This document shows, in pieces, positions 27,224 to 35,945 of a DNA stretch of 64,000 nt (its first letter is position 1; each line of letters opens with the position of its first letter). The stretch is from an uncultured Muribaculaceae bacterium. Its GTDB lineage: Bacteria > Bacteroidota > Bacteroidia > Bacteroidales > Muribaculaceae. The position numbers were made by a program, and so were the translations under genes. The notes under the pieces are model-generated. The model saw only the letters and a program-made list of their open reading frames with translations, was not told the origin of the DNA and made no database searches. Location: contig CAJUPY010000001.1 in the NCBI GenBank assembly GCA_910588035.1, positions 62,001 through 126,000 of the forward strand. The letters are read 5' to 3'.

Positions 27224-28654
27224 TTAATGCATTATGACATAGGATGTAAACGGCTTTAGATTTCCGGATATCCGTCCGTCAGAAACCTGAAATGTCTCGT
27301 CGTAGACCCGGTCTTTATAGATGCCGTCGGCAAGAGTGGTCGCCAGATTCAGCTTCTGGTTTTTCCCGCTCAGATTCACAATAACAATGCCTTTGTCGCC
27401 TCTTGCGACCTGAACGACAGTGCCATTATTGCCGGAATTAATCATTTCGGGGAGGTTTGCCATAGCGTGGCGGAACCGGTTGACGGCAATGACCTCGGGA
27501 TGTTTGAATTCAGAGTTTCCCCGTTCTCCGATTCGATTGTTCCCCCAATAGTTGTCGCGGGTGCTGCCTTCGGGGCGGCTGAAGAACAGGGGGGTGCCGC
27601 CTTGGCGTGCGGTCAAGAACACCCAACCCATTCTGATCTGTTCGTCGGTCAGGGCTGCAGATTCGTGTGCGTTACAATATGTGTCGTGTGATTCAACCCA
27701 AGTGACAAGCTGATCGGGTGATGCCGGGTGATGCCATGAGATCAGTGTCTGAGCGTCAAACCGTTGATTTTCAATGGCAGATCTGAGAAAGTGTCCATAA
27801 TTGCTCGCTGTCTGACCAATGTATTGCGCATATTCCGACTCCTTGACATTCTTATCCTGCAGCACCTCTCCATAAATGAATATGCTGTCGGGCATCAGCA
27901 ATGACAACCCTTTTACAGCTTCGCGCCCGGTTGCAATCGGCCAAAAATTGTTCACTTTAGCCTTTGCGTCAAGTGGATCAGAGGGCAATCCGATGTGTTT
28001 TGCCGTGTCATACCTGAATCCACGTGCTCCTAAATTAATAAGGTCATTCACATATTGCATATAATAGTATTGGAAATCGGGGTTCTCGGTGTTCACATCA
28101 GGAAGACCACCCATTTCGCCTGTGGTACACTCAAATCGGTCGTTCCATTGGGTTATGGGGGTGAAACCGTTGGCATGATAGAGATTTTCATGACCTCCGA
28201 CAGCATTATCAAGCGACGGAAGAACAGATGTATGGTCAATCGCGGTGTGGTTTGGAAGAACATCGACAATGACTTTCACATTATATTTATATGCGCTGTC
28301 ACACATTGCCTTGAAATCATCGCGTGAGCCGAGCATATAGTTACCTATTTTCCAGTCAGTAGGTTGGTAATAATAGTACCATTTACCCTTGAATTCGTCG
28401 TCAGGCGTGCTGAACAATGCCATTCCGCCGTTCTCACCGACGTAACAGGTCTGTGCGGGAGATGTCTGAACGTAATCATAGTCAGCTTCTGATATTTCTT
28501 CCATGTTTTGGGCTATGGTCTTGAAGGACCATGACCATGCGTGCAAAATAACTTCGTTGGGCGCAGATTTTTTAGATTGCTGGACTTCCTGCGCCTGAAC
28601 GCCGGCTGTTGCCAGCGTTGTCGCCAACAATGAACAGGATAATAATCTCATCAT
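27224..28654 (-). CDS. Secreted GH13 alpha-amylase
   Basis: A 476-residue glycoside hydrolase family 13 enzyme with a signal peptide (MMRLLSCSLLATTLATAGVQ). Motifs in order: VIVDVLPNHT (region I), GFRYDTAKH with the nucleophile Asp (region II), IYGEVLQD with the acid/base Glu (region III) and WVESHDTYCN with the transition-state Asp (region IV). A short C-terminal beta domain follows. It should hydrolyse alpha-1,4-glucans outside the cytoplasm. It stands alone, divergent across a long gap from the XRE regulator; a type I pullulanase lies 4 kb away. A second ATG directly follows the first. Confidence 0.88.
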   Translation of the reverse strand: MMRLLSCSLLATTLATAGVQAQEVQQSKKSAPNEVILHAWSWSFKTIAQNMEEISEADYDYVQTSPAQTCYVGENGGMALFSTPDDEFKGKWYYYYQPTDWKIGNYMLGSRDDFKAMCDSAYKYNVKVIVDVLPNHTAIDHTSVLPSLDNAVGGHENLYHANGFTPITQWNDRFECTTGEMGGLPDVNTENPDFQYYYMQYVNDLINLGARGFRYDTAKHIGLPSDPLDAKAKVNNFWPIATGREAVKGLSLLMPDSIFIYGEVLQDKNVKESEYAQYIGQTASNYGHFLRSAIENQRFDAQTLISWHHPASPDQLVTWVESHDTYCNAHESAALTDEQIRMGWVFLTARQGGTPLFFSRPEGSTRDNYWGNNRIGERGNSEFKHPEVIAVNRFRHAMANLPEMINSGNNGTVVQVARGDKGIVIVNLSGKNQKLNLATTLADGIYKDRVYDETFQVSDGRISGNLKPFTSYVIMH

Positions 28655-29313
28655 AAAAATAAAGTAATGTAAGTATTATAGATTCTTTCTGTAAAGATAG
28701 TGATTTTATAAATAATGAGACATTGAAATATAGAAAAAACATATTTTTTACACCTCACATCATTTCCTATAACATGTATTATGTAAAATATAGTATAATA
28801 GATCTGCCCGTGTCATAGTCTCATAACTGAGTAAACTAACTCATGCCTCTGCCTTTCTCACCCAACCCTTGTTAAAGCTACAGGAGAATGAGAGAGAAAT
28901 CATGGATATTTCAGAAAAGATGATTCAAACCGGTCTTTATCGAGACAAGAATAGAAAAACAGTTTCTTGAATGTGCAGCCGACCGGAATAGGGTCATAAA
29001 GTTTAAAAATTGTTTATTCAATAACCTTTTCGCCGAGCGAATATGTTATAGTTTAAAACAGGTGAAGAGTATCAGAGGATTCCCAAATGTCTATCGGAAA
29101 AGAGAACAGGGACTATTATTTACATTAACATCAATATTATTTTTCAGATAGATCGTTCCATTGAAATCTGTTTAAATTTAGCATCTGAGGTTATTTCTGC
29201 CGATAACCACGGTAAACTTCATAATTTGTATTCACACAATGTTTACAAACACTAATCTACGCCATAAAATCCATATAACATAATTTAACTTCATGTATAT
29301 CTAATTGAAATGT

Positions 29314-29346
29314 CACGTTTTAACGTGAATAATTAAATTAATTATT
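29314..29346. promoter_or_regulatory. Two adjacent palindromes upstream of the XRE gene
   Basis: CACGTT-TT-AACGTG (29314-29327) is directly followed by AATAATTAA-A-TTAATTATT (29328-29346), both perfect inverted repeats. They resemble operator sites, but no regulator is proven. Confidence 0.5.
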
Positions 29347-29440
29347 TAATATTTACACCTAAGTTTGCGATGCAGGCCCACCCCTCTAACCTCTTATGTG
29401 ATTACATGACACACAACCTGCTGATTCAGTGATTGATTAC

Positions 29441-29455
29441 ATCCATGACATGGAT
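29441..29455. promoter_or_regulatory. Palindrome ATCCATG-A-CATGGAT
   Basis: A perfect 7-1-7 inverted repeat about 110 bp upstream of the predicted XRE transcription start; it abuts the second GATTACAT copy. Operator candidate. Confidence 0.5.
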
Positions 29456-29481
29456 ATCTGGTTTAAATTGTAAATTACATG

Positions 29482-29501
29482 CTATTTGTTTTTGCAAATA
29501 G
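29482..29501. promoter_or_regulatory. Inverted repeat CTATTTG-N6-CAAATAG
   Basis: A perfect 7-bp inverted repeat with 6-bp spacer about 30 bp upstream of the predicted -33 element of the XRE gene; operator or activator-site candidate. Confidence 0.5.
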
Positions 29502-29530
29502 ATAAATTCAATCAATTTCATTCTGTTAAT

Positions 29531-29561
29531 TTTGAAAATCCAATTTTGTTGATTACATTTG
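29531..29561 (+). promoter_or_regulatory. Predicted promoter of the XRE gene
   Basis: TTTG (29531-29534), 19-bp spacer, TACATTTG (29554-29561): a full consensus match. The in-frame TTG at 29559 falls inside it, supporting the ATG at 29592 as the start. Confidence 0.72.
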
Positions 29562-29591
29562 CACATCCAAAAATTTATAATTGAAAACAGA

Positions 29592-30038
29592 ATGGACATC
29601 GTCTCACGCATTAAAAAATTCCTTGATGAGAACGGGATACCCAACAGCCAGTTCGCTGACAATTGTAAAATTCCACGTCCCACCATATCTCAGGTTTTAA
29701 ACGGCAGGAATAAGAAAATCAGCGACGAGGTGATAGCCAAGATACATCACGCCTACCCTGCTCTTTCAATTACGTGGCTTCTTTTTGGTGAGGGTGAAAT
29801 GATCAACGGTTCGTCACCGGTTCAACCTTCCGAGCATCATGACGAATCAGAGGACGAATGTATGGATTCGATTGATGAACCTTCGCAAGATTTCACTGAC
29901 ACGTCTGATCAGACGAAAATATACGACGCGATACGTCCGGCAATTCAGGCGTCGGCAGACACCAATAAACGGATAACCAACATAGTCGTTTTCTACAACG
30001 ACAACAGTTTTCAATCTTTTTTTCCATCACAAAACTAA
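29592..30038 (+). CDS. XRE family helix-turn-helix regulator
   Basis: A 148-residue DNA-binding protein. Residues 1-70 form an XRE-type helix-turn-helix (MDIVSRIKKFLDENGI, SQFADNCKIPRPTISQVLNG, ALSITWLLFGEGEM). The middle is acidic and Ser/Asp-rich, and the C-terminal segment (TNKRITNIVVFYNDNSFQSF) may be an effector or dimer region. It could regulate itself through the palindromes upstream, or act on the neighbouring amylase or acyltransferase genes; the sequence alone does not say which. Confidence 0.85.
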   Translation: MDIVSRIKKFLDENGIPNSQFADNCKIPRPTISQVLNGRNKKISDEVIAKIHHAYPALSITWLLFGEGEMINGSSPVQPSEHHDESEDECMDSIDEPSQDFTDTSDQTKIYDAIRPAIQASADTNKRITNIVVFYNDNSFQSFFPSQN

Positions 30039-30158
30039 AAAACAACACATTTGATGACGTAAAGTCACAATAAATTCCTAAATTGCGTGCTCATTTTATT
30101 AAACCTCTTATTACACAGACCAACCATATAGGAGAATTCAGATAATAGAGCTTGCAAA

Positions 30159-31541
30159 ATGGGGTTCAACTCATTGTCATACGCTTTTTTCGTCGCAATC
30201 GTGTTTGTCGTCTACTGGTTTCCGTTAAGGCGCAATCTGCGGTTGCAGAACTTGTTTCTACTTCTCTCAAGCCTATGTTTCTACAGTTTGTGGGACTGGC
30301 GTTTCACAGGTTTGCTCATGGCCGCATGCCTGGTCACATGGTTTGTCGGATCAAGGATACGTGATTCGCATTTCGGTCGTCTCTGGCTCGTCGCAGGCGT
30401 CACGGTCGATCTGGCGATACTCGTCGTTTTCAAATATTTCAATTTCTTCTCTCACGGATTAAGCGAATTGCTGTCACTCGCCGGATTTGCCGCCGATTGG
30501 GTGACCATTGACATTCTGTTGCCGGTCGGTGTCTCGTTTTTCACACTTCAATCCATTTCATATCTTGTCGATGTATACCGAAGAGTCACCCTACCTTCAG
30601 GAAGCGTGGTTGTCGTGGCTACCTATCTTTCTTTTTTCCCCCAGCTTGTTGCCGGTCCAATTGAACGACCGCAGCAGTTGATCGGACAATTACAGCGAAA
30701 ACGGGCGTGGGATTACCCGCTCGCGGTCGAAGGCATGAGGCAGATTCTGTGGGGATTGTTCAAGAAACTTGCCGTGGCCGACCTGTGTGGACTGTATGTC
30801 GACCGCATACTCGGCAACACAGGCTATTATGGTGCATCTACAATCGTTTTCGCATTGTTTCTGTTCACGTTTCAGATCTATGGCGATTTTTCGGGATATT
30901 CAGACATCGCAATCGGCACAGCCAAGCTGCTCGGCATAAGACTAACGCCTAACTTCCGCTATCCGTTATGGTCAGCTTCTGTCGCAGAGTTCTGGCGCAG
31001 GTGGCACATCACGCTGATGAATTGGTTTCGTGATTATGTCTACATTCCGATGGGAGGATCCCGTCGCGGGACTGTCAACACCGCTGTCAACATCACGGTC
31101 GTGTTTCTGTTGTCGGGCCTGTGGCACGGAGCATCGTTCAATTTCGTGATGTGGGGTCTGTTTTGGGCGGTTATCATGAATATTGAACGGATTGCCGACA
31201 TTCATTTCCACCCTACCCGTCTGTTTGGCTGCCTGTGTGTGAACATCGTGCTGGCCGCCTCATGGGTGTTGTTCAGGCCGGAGACATTGGCCGATTCAGC
31301 CTTGATTCTCCGGTCGGTCTGCAGGGCGTCGATTTTTGAGATGCCTACCGGACTGACACCCTTGATGACAGTAGTTCCGATGCTTATTGCCGAATTGCTC
31401 GGCCGTTACGAAGAATTTCCGCTGAAGAGACTGATGAAGCCGGTCTGGGCAAGGTGGTTGCTCTATGCGGCGATTTTCTATTCAATTGTTTTTGCCGTCG
31501 ATTCATCTGATCCGACAGATTTCATTTATTTCCAGTTCTGA
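30159..31541 (+). CDS. MBOAT family membrane O-acyltransferase (AlgI-like)
   Basis: A 460-residue polytopic membrane enzyme that passes acyl groups across the inner membrane for polysaccharide O-acylation. Motifs: LPVGVSFFTLQSISYLVDVY, FWRRWHITLMNWFRDYVYIP and the catalytic histidine in LSGLWHGASFNFVMWG. Length is typical of AlgI/DltB-like proteins. Its last base is shared with the ATG of the next gene (TGATG), so the two are translationally coupled as a transfer pair. Confidence 0.92.
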   Translation: MGFNSLSYAFFVAIVFVVYWFPLRRNLRLQNLFLLLSSLCFYSLWDWRFTGLLMAACLVTWFVGSRIRDSHFGRLWLVAGVTVDLAILVVFKYFNFFSHGLSELLSLAGFAADWVTIDILLPVGVSFFTLQSISYLVDVYRRVTLPSGSVVVVATYLSFFPQLVAGPIERPQQLIGQLQRKRAWDYPLAVEGMRQILWGLFKKLAVADLCGLYVDRILGNTGYYGASTIVFALFLFTFQIYGDFSGYSDIAIGTAKLLGIRLTPNFRYPLWSASVAEFWRRWHITLMNWFRDYVYIPMGGSRRGTVNTAVNITVVFLLSGLWHGASFNFVMWGLFWAVIMNIERIADIHFHPTRLFGCLCVNIVLAASWVLFRPETLADSALILRSVCRASIFEMPTGLTPLMTVVPMLIAELLGRYEEFPLKRLMKPVWARWLLYAAIFYSIVFAVDSSDPTDFIYFQF

Positions 31542-32614
31542 TGAATAAAGAAAGCCGCAGCATATTGCATTTCATCTTCAGGTCGCTCGCTGCCTGCTGG
31601 CCTCTTCTGCTTCTGATTGCCGTCTATGTAGCGATCGACCCGTTTGGCGTCGTATTCAACCGCACGGGTCATCATGTCGGTTCACGGCTCCCATATAATA
31701 AAGGTAATCTCTCGACCGGAGCATATGTTGACGGACGCGTGACAAACCGCTACGACTCTTTTATTCTCGGATCTTCGAGAACAATCAGATTCCGCACCGC
31801 CAAATGGCAGCAGTATATCGGAGAAGAGTCGTCTCCTTTTCATTTCGACGCATCAGACGATTCACCCGAGGGCATATATCTCAAGCTCAGATTCATCGAC
31901 AGCATGGGAGACACAATCAGAAACGCATTGATTGAACTGTCGCCCCATTCAATTCATGAACCGTTTGCAAAATTGCCCTACCGACAGCCCTGGAGACTGA
32001 CACCGGCCATAGACTATCCGTCATTCCAGTTTTCTTATCTCAAAGACTTTCTCCATTGGAGCCTTTTCAAGGCGGTTCTCGACTATAAGATGACCGGTGC
32101 CGTTCCTGAGGCCGGTCACGGCGTCGGATTGTTGTTCGCGGAGTATCCGGCCGAACGATATGATCCCGTTACCAACGAAGAGAGCTATGACATGGCTGAA
32201 CGACGGTTTCTTGCAGCCGGCGGAAAGCTTGGCATGAGCCCTCTGTTCGCCGACTCATTGTTCAAGCCGTCCAAGCCTGGAAATTTTGACAGATCGAGCT
32301 TCACGGCTATGAAAGAGATTTTCGACCGGCATGGCACAGACTACCGCATTATTCTCGGTCCGTCGCCCGACCACATGGTTTTGCCTCAGGCTTACATCGA
32401 TGAACTGAAGTCTATTTTTGGAGAGGAGCACATTTATGATATGAGCAGATTCAGACCGGCTTTCACCGGTAAAATGACATTTTTTGACAAGACCCACTTC
32501 ACGGTCGAGGTCGGTGACGCGCTGATTGATTCGGTCTATATGGAAAAAGCCAAAACAAACCCTAATAAATCGAAAATTAGTTGCATGAGTAGGTCTGTTT
32601 TTCTATTTTTGTAA
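31541..32614 (+). CDS. SGNH-like acyltransferase partner of the MBOAT protein
   Basis: A 357-residue protein with one N-terminal membrane helix (LAACWPLLLLIAVYVAID) and an extracytoplasmic domain. FILGSSRTIRF provides the block I serine and FFDKTHFTVEVG the Asp/His of an SGNH hydrolase-like fold, as in AlgJ/AlgX or DltD-like partners of MBOAT enzymes. It probably completes O-acylation of a surface glycan; which glycan is unknown. The last residues (after TNPNKSK) overlap the pullulanase promoter and look poorly conserved. Confidence 0.75.
   Translation: MNKESRSILHFIFRSLAACWPLLLLIAVYVAIDPFGVVFNRTGHHVGSRLPYNKGNLSTGAYVDGRVTNRYDSFILGSSRTIRFRTAKWQQYIGEESSPFHFDASDDSPEGIYLKLRFIDSMGDTIRNALIELSPHSIHEPFAKLPYRQPWRLTPAIDYPSFQFSYLKDFLHWSLFKAVLDYKMTGAVPEAGHGVGLLFAEYPAERYDPVTNEESYDMAERRFLAAGGKLGMSPLFADSLFKPSKPGNFDRSSFTAMKEIFDRHGTDYRIILGPSPDHMVLPQAYIDELKSIFGEEHIYDMSRFRPAFTGKMTFFDKTHFTVEVGDALIDSVYMEKAKTNPNKSKISCMSRSVFLFL
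32581..32611 (+). promoter_or_regulatory. Predicted pullulanase promoter
   Basis: TTG (32581-32583), 20-bp spacer, TATTTTTG (32604-32611), inside the 3' end of the SGNH gene. A small inverted repeat CCTGT-CA-ACAGG (32641-32652) lies in the leader. Confidence 0.55.
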
Positions 32615-32676
32615 AGAAATACTACATTATTCACACCACACCTGTCAACAGGAATAAACAACCTCAAATTTGTTAC

Positions 32677-34698
32677 ATGAATTTAAAGCTATCGAATTTA
32701 TGCGCTCTGCCTTTGATTTTCAGTGCGATGATCTGCGAACAAACAATTCAGGCACAGACAATGATTGACGAGTCGACACTGTCCGCGATGCCTGCATATG
32801 AAGGAACAGACCTCGGGGTTACTGTAGGTCGCTCCGGTACGGTTTTCAAGCTCTGGTCGCCAATGGCCGATTCGGTCAGGGTAAACATCTATGATTCAGC
32901 CAACTCGCCGCACCCTGCGTCAGTGATCGCGATGACGGAATCGGGAGACGGGACATGGACCGCCCGTCTTGACCGACAGGCATACGGCAAATTCTACACG
33001 TTCAACGTCAGTCATGGCGGACGCTGGCTCGATGAGACCCCCGGTGTGTGGGCCAAGGCTGTCGGTGTCAACGGCCGCAGGGCTGCCATAATCGATTTTG
33101 CCGGAACCGATCCGGAAGGCTGGAAAGAAGACCGCGGTCCGGAGTTGAAGAACATCACCGATGCGGTCATCTACGAGATGCACCACCGCGATTTCTCGGT
33201 TCACCCCTCGAGCGGGATCGTGAACAAAGGCAAATTCATCGCCCTGACTGAGAAAGACGTCGTGTCGGGCCTCGGTGACAAAACAGGCATAGACCACCTC
33301 AAGGAGCTCGGTGTGACCCATGTACACATCTTGCCTTCATATGACTTCAACAGCGTCGATGAGTCAAATCTCCCGTCCAATCAATATAACTGGGGATATG
33401 ATCCCTACAACTACAATGCGCCCGAAGGGTCTTATTCGACCAATCCGGCCGATCCGTCGACCCGCATCAGAGAGATGAAGCAGATGATAAAATCGCTGCA
33501 CGACGCAGGCATCGGTGTGGTCATGGACGTGGTCTACAACCACACGGCCAACAACGATGACTCAAACTTCTCGCTCACCGCACCGCGCTATTACTATCGC
33601 CACCGGCCCGACGGGTCTTACAGCGATGCCTCGGGGTGTGGCAACGAGACAGCGTCAGACCGCCGGCAGATGCAGAACTACATTGTCAATTCGGTAAAAT
33701 ACTGGGCGATGGAGTATCACATCGACGGTTTCAGATTTGACCTCATGGCGATTCACGACACCGAGACGATGAACCGTGTCGCCCGTGAGCTGAAAGAGAT
33801 CAACCCGTCAATCTTTGTCTATGGCGAGGGTTGGACCGCCGGCGACTCGCCCCTGCCGGTCGGGCGCAGGGCACTCAAGGAAAACGTGAACAAGATGAAC
33901 GGCATCGCCGTGTTCAGCGATGATCTCCGCGATGCTGTCAAAGGACACTACAGCGACGCCGCTGACCGCGGGTTCGCAACCGGCAAGCCGGGCAATGAGG
34001 AGACGGTCAAGATCGGCATCGTGGCTGCCACAGCCCACCCGCAGGTCGATTACACAAAAGGGAATAACTCAAAATTCGCATATGCCGGATCGCCGTTGCA
34101 GATCATAAACTATGTCTCTTGTCACGATGATCTGACATTGACCGACAAGCTCAGAAAATCGATGCCCGGCTCAACCGACGACCAACGCAAGCGTGCTGCA
34201 CGTCTGGCCCAGACGATTGTCTTCACCTCGCAGGGCACACCGTTCATGTTTGCCGGCGAGGAGATTTTCCGCGACAAGAAGGGGGTTCACAATTCCTACA
34301 AGTCGCCCGACTCTATCAACGCCATTGACTGGAGATTGAAGCACGACAATGCCGACCAGTTCAATTACTATCGCGAGCTGATCAAGCTGCGCCGCCGGCA
34401 CCCCGCGTTCAGAATGACCACGGCAGAAGATATTGCCCGCAACATTGTTTTTGACAAGGTCGACGGTGACAATCTGATCTCCTACTCGATCAAGAACAAT
34501 GCCAACGGCGACCGGTGGAAAGAGATCAAGATCGTTTTCAACGGTTCTGGCGAGACCCGCACGGTCAAGATTCCCAAAGGCGACTGGACCGTGATAGCTG
34601 CCGACGGAGAAATCTCGGCCGACGGACTCGCCACGACCCGCGGCGGAGTGACCAATATCGCTCCGACATCGGCCTACATTCTCGCACGTACAAAATAA
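32677..34698 (+). CDS. pulA: Secreted type I pullulanase (GH13, debranching enzyme)
   Basis: A 673-residue enzyme that cleaves alpha-1,6 links in pullulan and branched glucans. A signal peptide ends near QTIQAQ; a CBM48-type domain follows (TVFKLWSPMADSVRVNIYD), then the GH13 barrel with the type I marker YNWGYDPYNY, VVMDVVYNHTA (region I), IDGFRFDLMA (region II), FVYGEGWTAG (region III) and VSCHDDLTL (region IV). A C-terminal beta domain ends the protein. The gene has its own promoter and terminator. Together with the amylase at 27 kb it suggests starch or glycogen use. Confidence 0.93.
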   Translation: MNLKLSNLCALPLIFSAMICEQTIQAQTMIDESTLSAMPAYEGTDLGVTVGRSGTVFKLWSPMADSVRVNIYDSANSPHPASVIAMTESGDGTWTARLDRQAYGKFYTFNVSHGGRWLDETPGVWAKAVGVNGRRAAIIDFAGTDPEGWKEDRGPELKNITDAVIYEMHHRDFSVHPSSGIVNKGKFIALTEKDVVSGLGDKTGIDHLKELGVTHVHILPSYDFNSVDESNLPSNQYNWGYDPYNYNAPEGSYSTNPADPSTRIREMKQMIKSLHDAGIGVVMDVVYNHTANNDDSNFSLTAPRYYYRHRPDGSYSDASGCGNETASDRRQMQNYIVNSVKYWAMEYHIDGFRFDLMAIHDTETMNRVARELKEINPSIFVYGEGWTAGDSPLPVGRRALKENVNKMNGIAVFSDDLRDAVKGHYSDAADRGFATGKPGNEETVKIGIVAATAHPQVDYTKGNNSKFAYAGSPLQIINYVSCHDDLTLTDKLRKSMPGSTDDQRKRAARLAQTIVFTSQGTPFMFAGEEIFRDKKGVHNSYKSPDSINAIDWRLKHDNADQFNYYRELIKLRRRHPAFRMTTAEDIARNIVFDKVDGDNLISYSIKNNANGDRWKEIKIVFNGSGETRTVKIPKGDWTVIAADGEISADGLATTRGGVTNIAPTSAYILARTK

Positions 34699-34717
34699 CA
34701 TCGGCCACACACACGAA

Positions 34718-34760
34718 AAGGGGGGCTGCACTCATTCACCGGTGCGCCCCCTTGTTGTTT
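34718..34760 (+). terminator. Intrinsic terminator after pullulanase
   Basis: A GC-rich stem with one bulge (AAGGGGGGC...GTGCGCCCCCTT, 34718-34753) followed by GTTGTTTT. It lies between the convergent pullulanase and PatB genes. Confidence 0.75.
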
Positions 34761-34775
34761 TATCGGTTAATTTGC

Positions 34776-35945
34776 TCAGATCATGCTTTTCAGCCCGTCG
34801 GCAATCCGCCGGAGTGCCTCGGCCAGCAGAGCGCGTCGGGTGGCAATGTTGATTCTGATGAATCCCTCGCCTGCTTTGCCGTAGAGTGTGCCGGGATTGA
34901 TCCAGACGTCGTGATTGTCGTAGAGCCGGTCGGCTATTTCCTGAGATGAGATTCCTGTCTTGCGGCAGTCGACCCAGACCAGATAGGTACCTTCGAGCTG
35001 TGTCACTTCAAAACCGGGAAGCTCACCGGCGAAGAAATCTTTCAGAAACATGTAGTTGCCCCACAGATAGCTTTTCAGTTCGTCGAGCCATAGCTCTCCG
35101 TGGCGGTATGCGGCTATCAGACCGGTCACGCCAAAGGGGTTGACGTCGCAGACCTCATTGTCGTTTATCGCACGGTCAATTTTACGGCGCACCGATTCAT
35201 CGGCGGCTATGATGTTGGCGATCTGAAGTCCGGCCGTGTTGAACGCCTTTGACGGCGAGACGCAGGTAACGGAGTTGAGAAGCTGTCTGTCGGAAACAGA
35301 AGCGAACGGAGTGTGGCGATAGCCTTCGTAGACCAGTTCGCAGTGAATCTCGTCGGCAATGACCGTCACCCCGTTTCTGAGACAGATCTCCCCCATTCTC
35401 TCCAGCTCGTCGCGGCTCCAGACACGCCCTGCGGGATTGTGGGGATTGCACAGAAGGAAAACCTTGCACATGGGGTCGGCCGCCTTCGCCTCGAAGTCGT
35501 CGAAATCAATCGAGTAGGTGCCGTTTCCATAGACGAGCTCGTTCTCGAGCAGGGCGCAGCCGTTGTTTCTGATAGAGGAGAAGAAGCAGTTGTAGACCGG
35601 AGTCTGCACCAGCACCTTGTCGCCCCGGCGTGTCAATGCCTTTATGCATGCCGAAATGGCAGGGACAACCCCCGAGGTGTAGATTATCCATTCACGTTTC
35701 AGACCGAGCCCGTGGCGCGAGCCGAACCAGTCGATCGTGGCGTTGTAGAATTCGTCAGGCACGAGAGTGTATCCGAATGTGCCTGCCTCCACCCTCTTTT
35801 CCAGGGCTTCGATGATGCAGGGCGCGGTCGTGAAATCCATGTCGGCCACCCATAGCGGAATGACGCGTTCATTTTTTGCCGAATCCCATTTGTCGCTCAT
35901 CGTGCCGCGCCGGTTCACGATCTTGTCGAAGTCAAACCGGCTCAT
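34776..35945 (-). CDS. PatB/MalY family C-S lyase (PLP-dependent aminotransferase fold)
   Basis: A 389-residue fold-type I PLP enzyme that splits cystathionine-like C-S bonds. It starts MSRFDFDKIVNRRGT and contains VIPLWVADMDF, IIYTSGVVPAIS, LLCNPHNPAGRVW, VIADEIHCEL and the PLP lysine in SPSKAFNTAGLQ, with the C-terminal FIRINIATRR. Length and motifs fit MalY/PatB rather than true aminotransferases. Its ATG overlaps the stop of the DUF3737 gene (ATGA), so both are made from one message. Confidence 0.92.
   Translation of the reverse strand: MSRFDFDKIVNRRGTMSDKWDSAKNERVIPLWVADMDFTTAPCIIEALEKRVEAGTFGYTLVPDEFYNATIDWFGSRHGLGLKREWIIYTSGVVPAISACIKALTRRGDKVLVQTPVYNCFFSSIRNNGCALLENELVYGNGTYSIDFDDFEAKAADPMCKVFLLCNPHNPAGRVWSRDELERMGEICLRNGVTVIADEIHCELVYEGYRHTPFASVSDRQLLNSVTCVSPSKAFNTAGLQIANIIAADESVRRKIDRAINDNEVCDVNPFGVTGLIAAYRHGELWLDELKSYLWGNYMFLKDFFAGELPGFEVTQLEGTYLVWVDCRKTGISSQEIADRLYDNHDVWINPGTLYGKAGEGFIRINIATRRALLAEALRRIADGLKSMI

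Larger units (their letters stand above)
29400..29558 (+). repeat. Three direct copies of GATTACAT
   Basis: GATTACAT occurs at 29400-29407, 29435-29442 and 29551-29558. The first two are followed by ATGACA (the second after two bases); the third overlaps the predicted -7 element of the XRE gene, so binding there would affect transcription. Confidence 0.6.
28655..29591 (+). other. 937-bp AT-rich gap with palindromes, no recognised gene
   Basis: The stretch between the amylase and XRE starts is strongly AT-rich. The longest reading frames seen are about 20 codons (for example one starting MDISEKMIQT at 28902) and look fortuitous. The right 280 bp hold four palindromes and three copies of GATTACAT, listed separately. 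The left 600 bp show nothing I can name; a decayed gene or an unrecognised RNA remains possible. Confidence 0.6.

Noticed and set aside
28902..28970. 22-codon frame MDISEKMIQT... in the amylase-XRE gap
   Set aside because: Too short, no promoter, no similarity to known small proteins.
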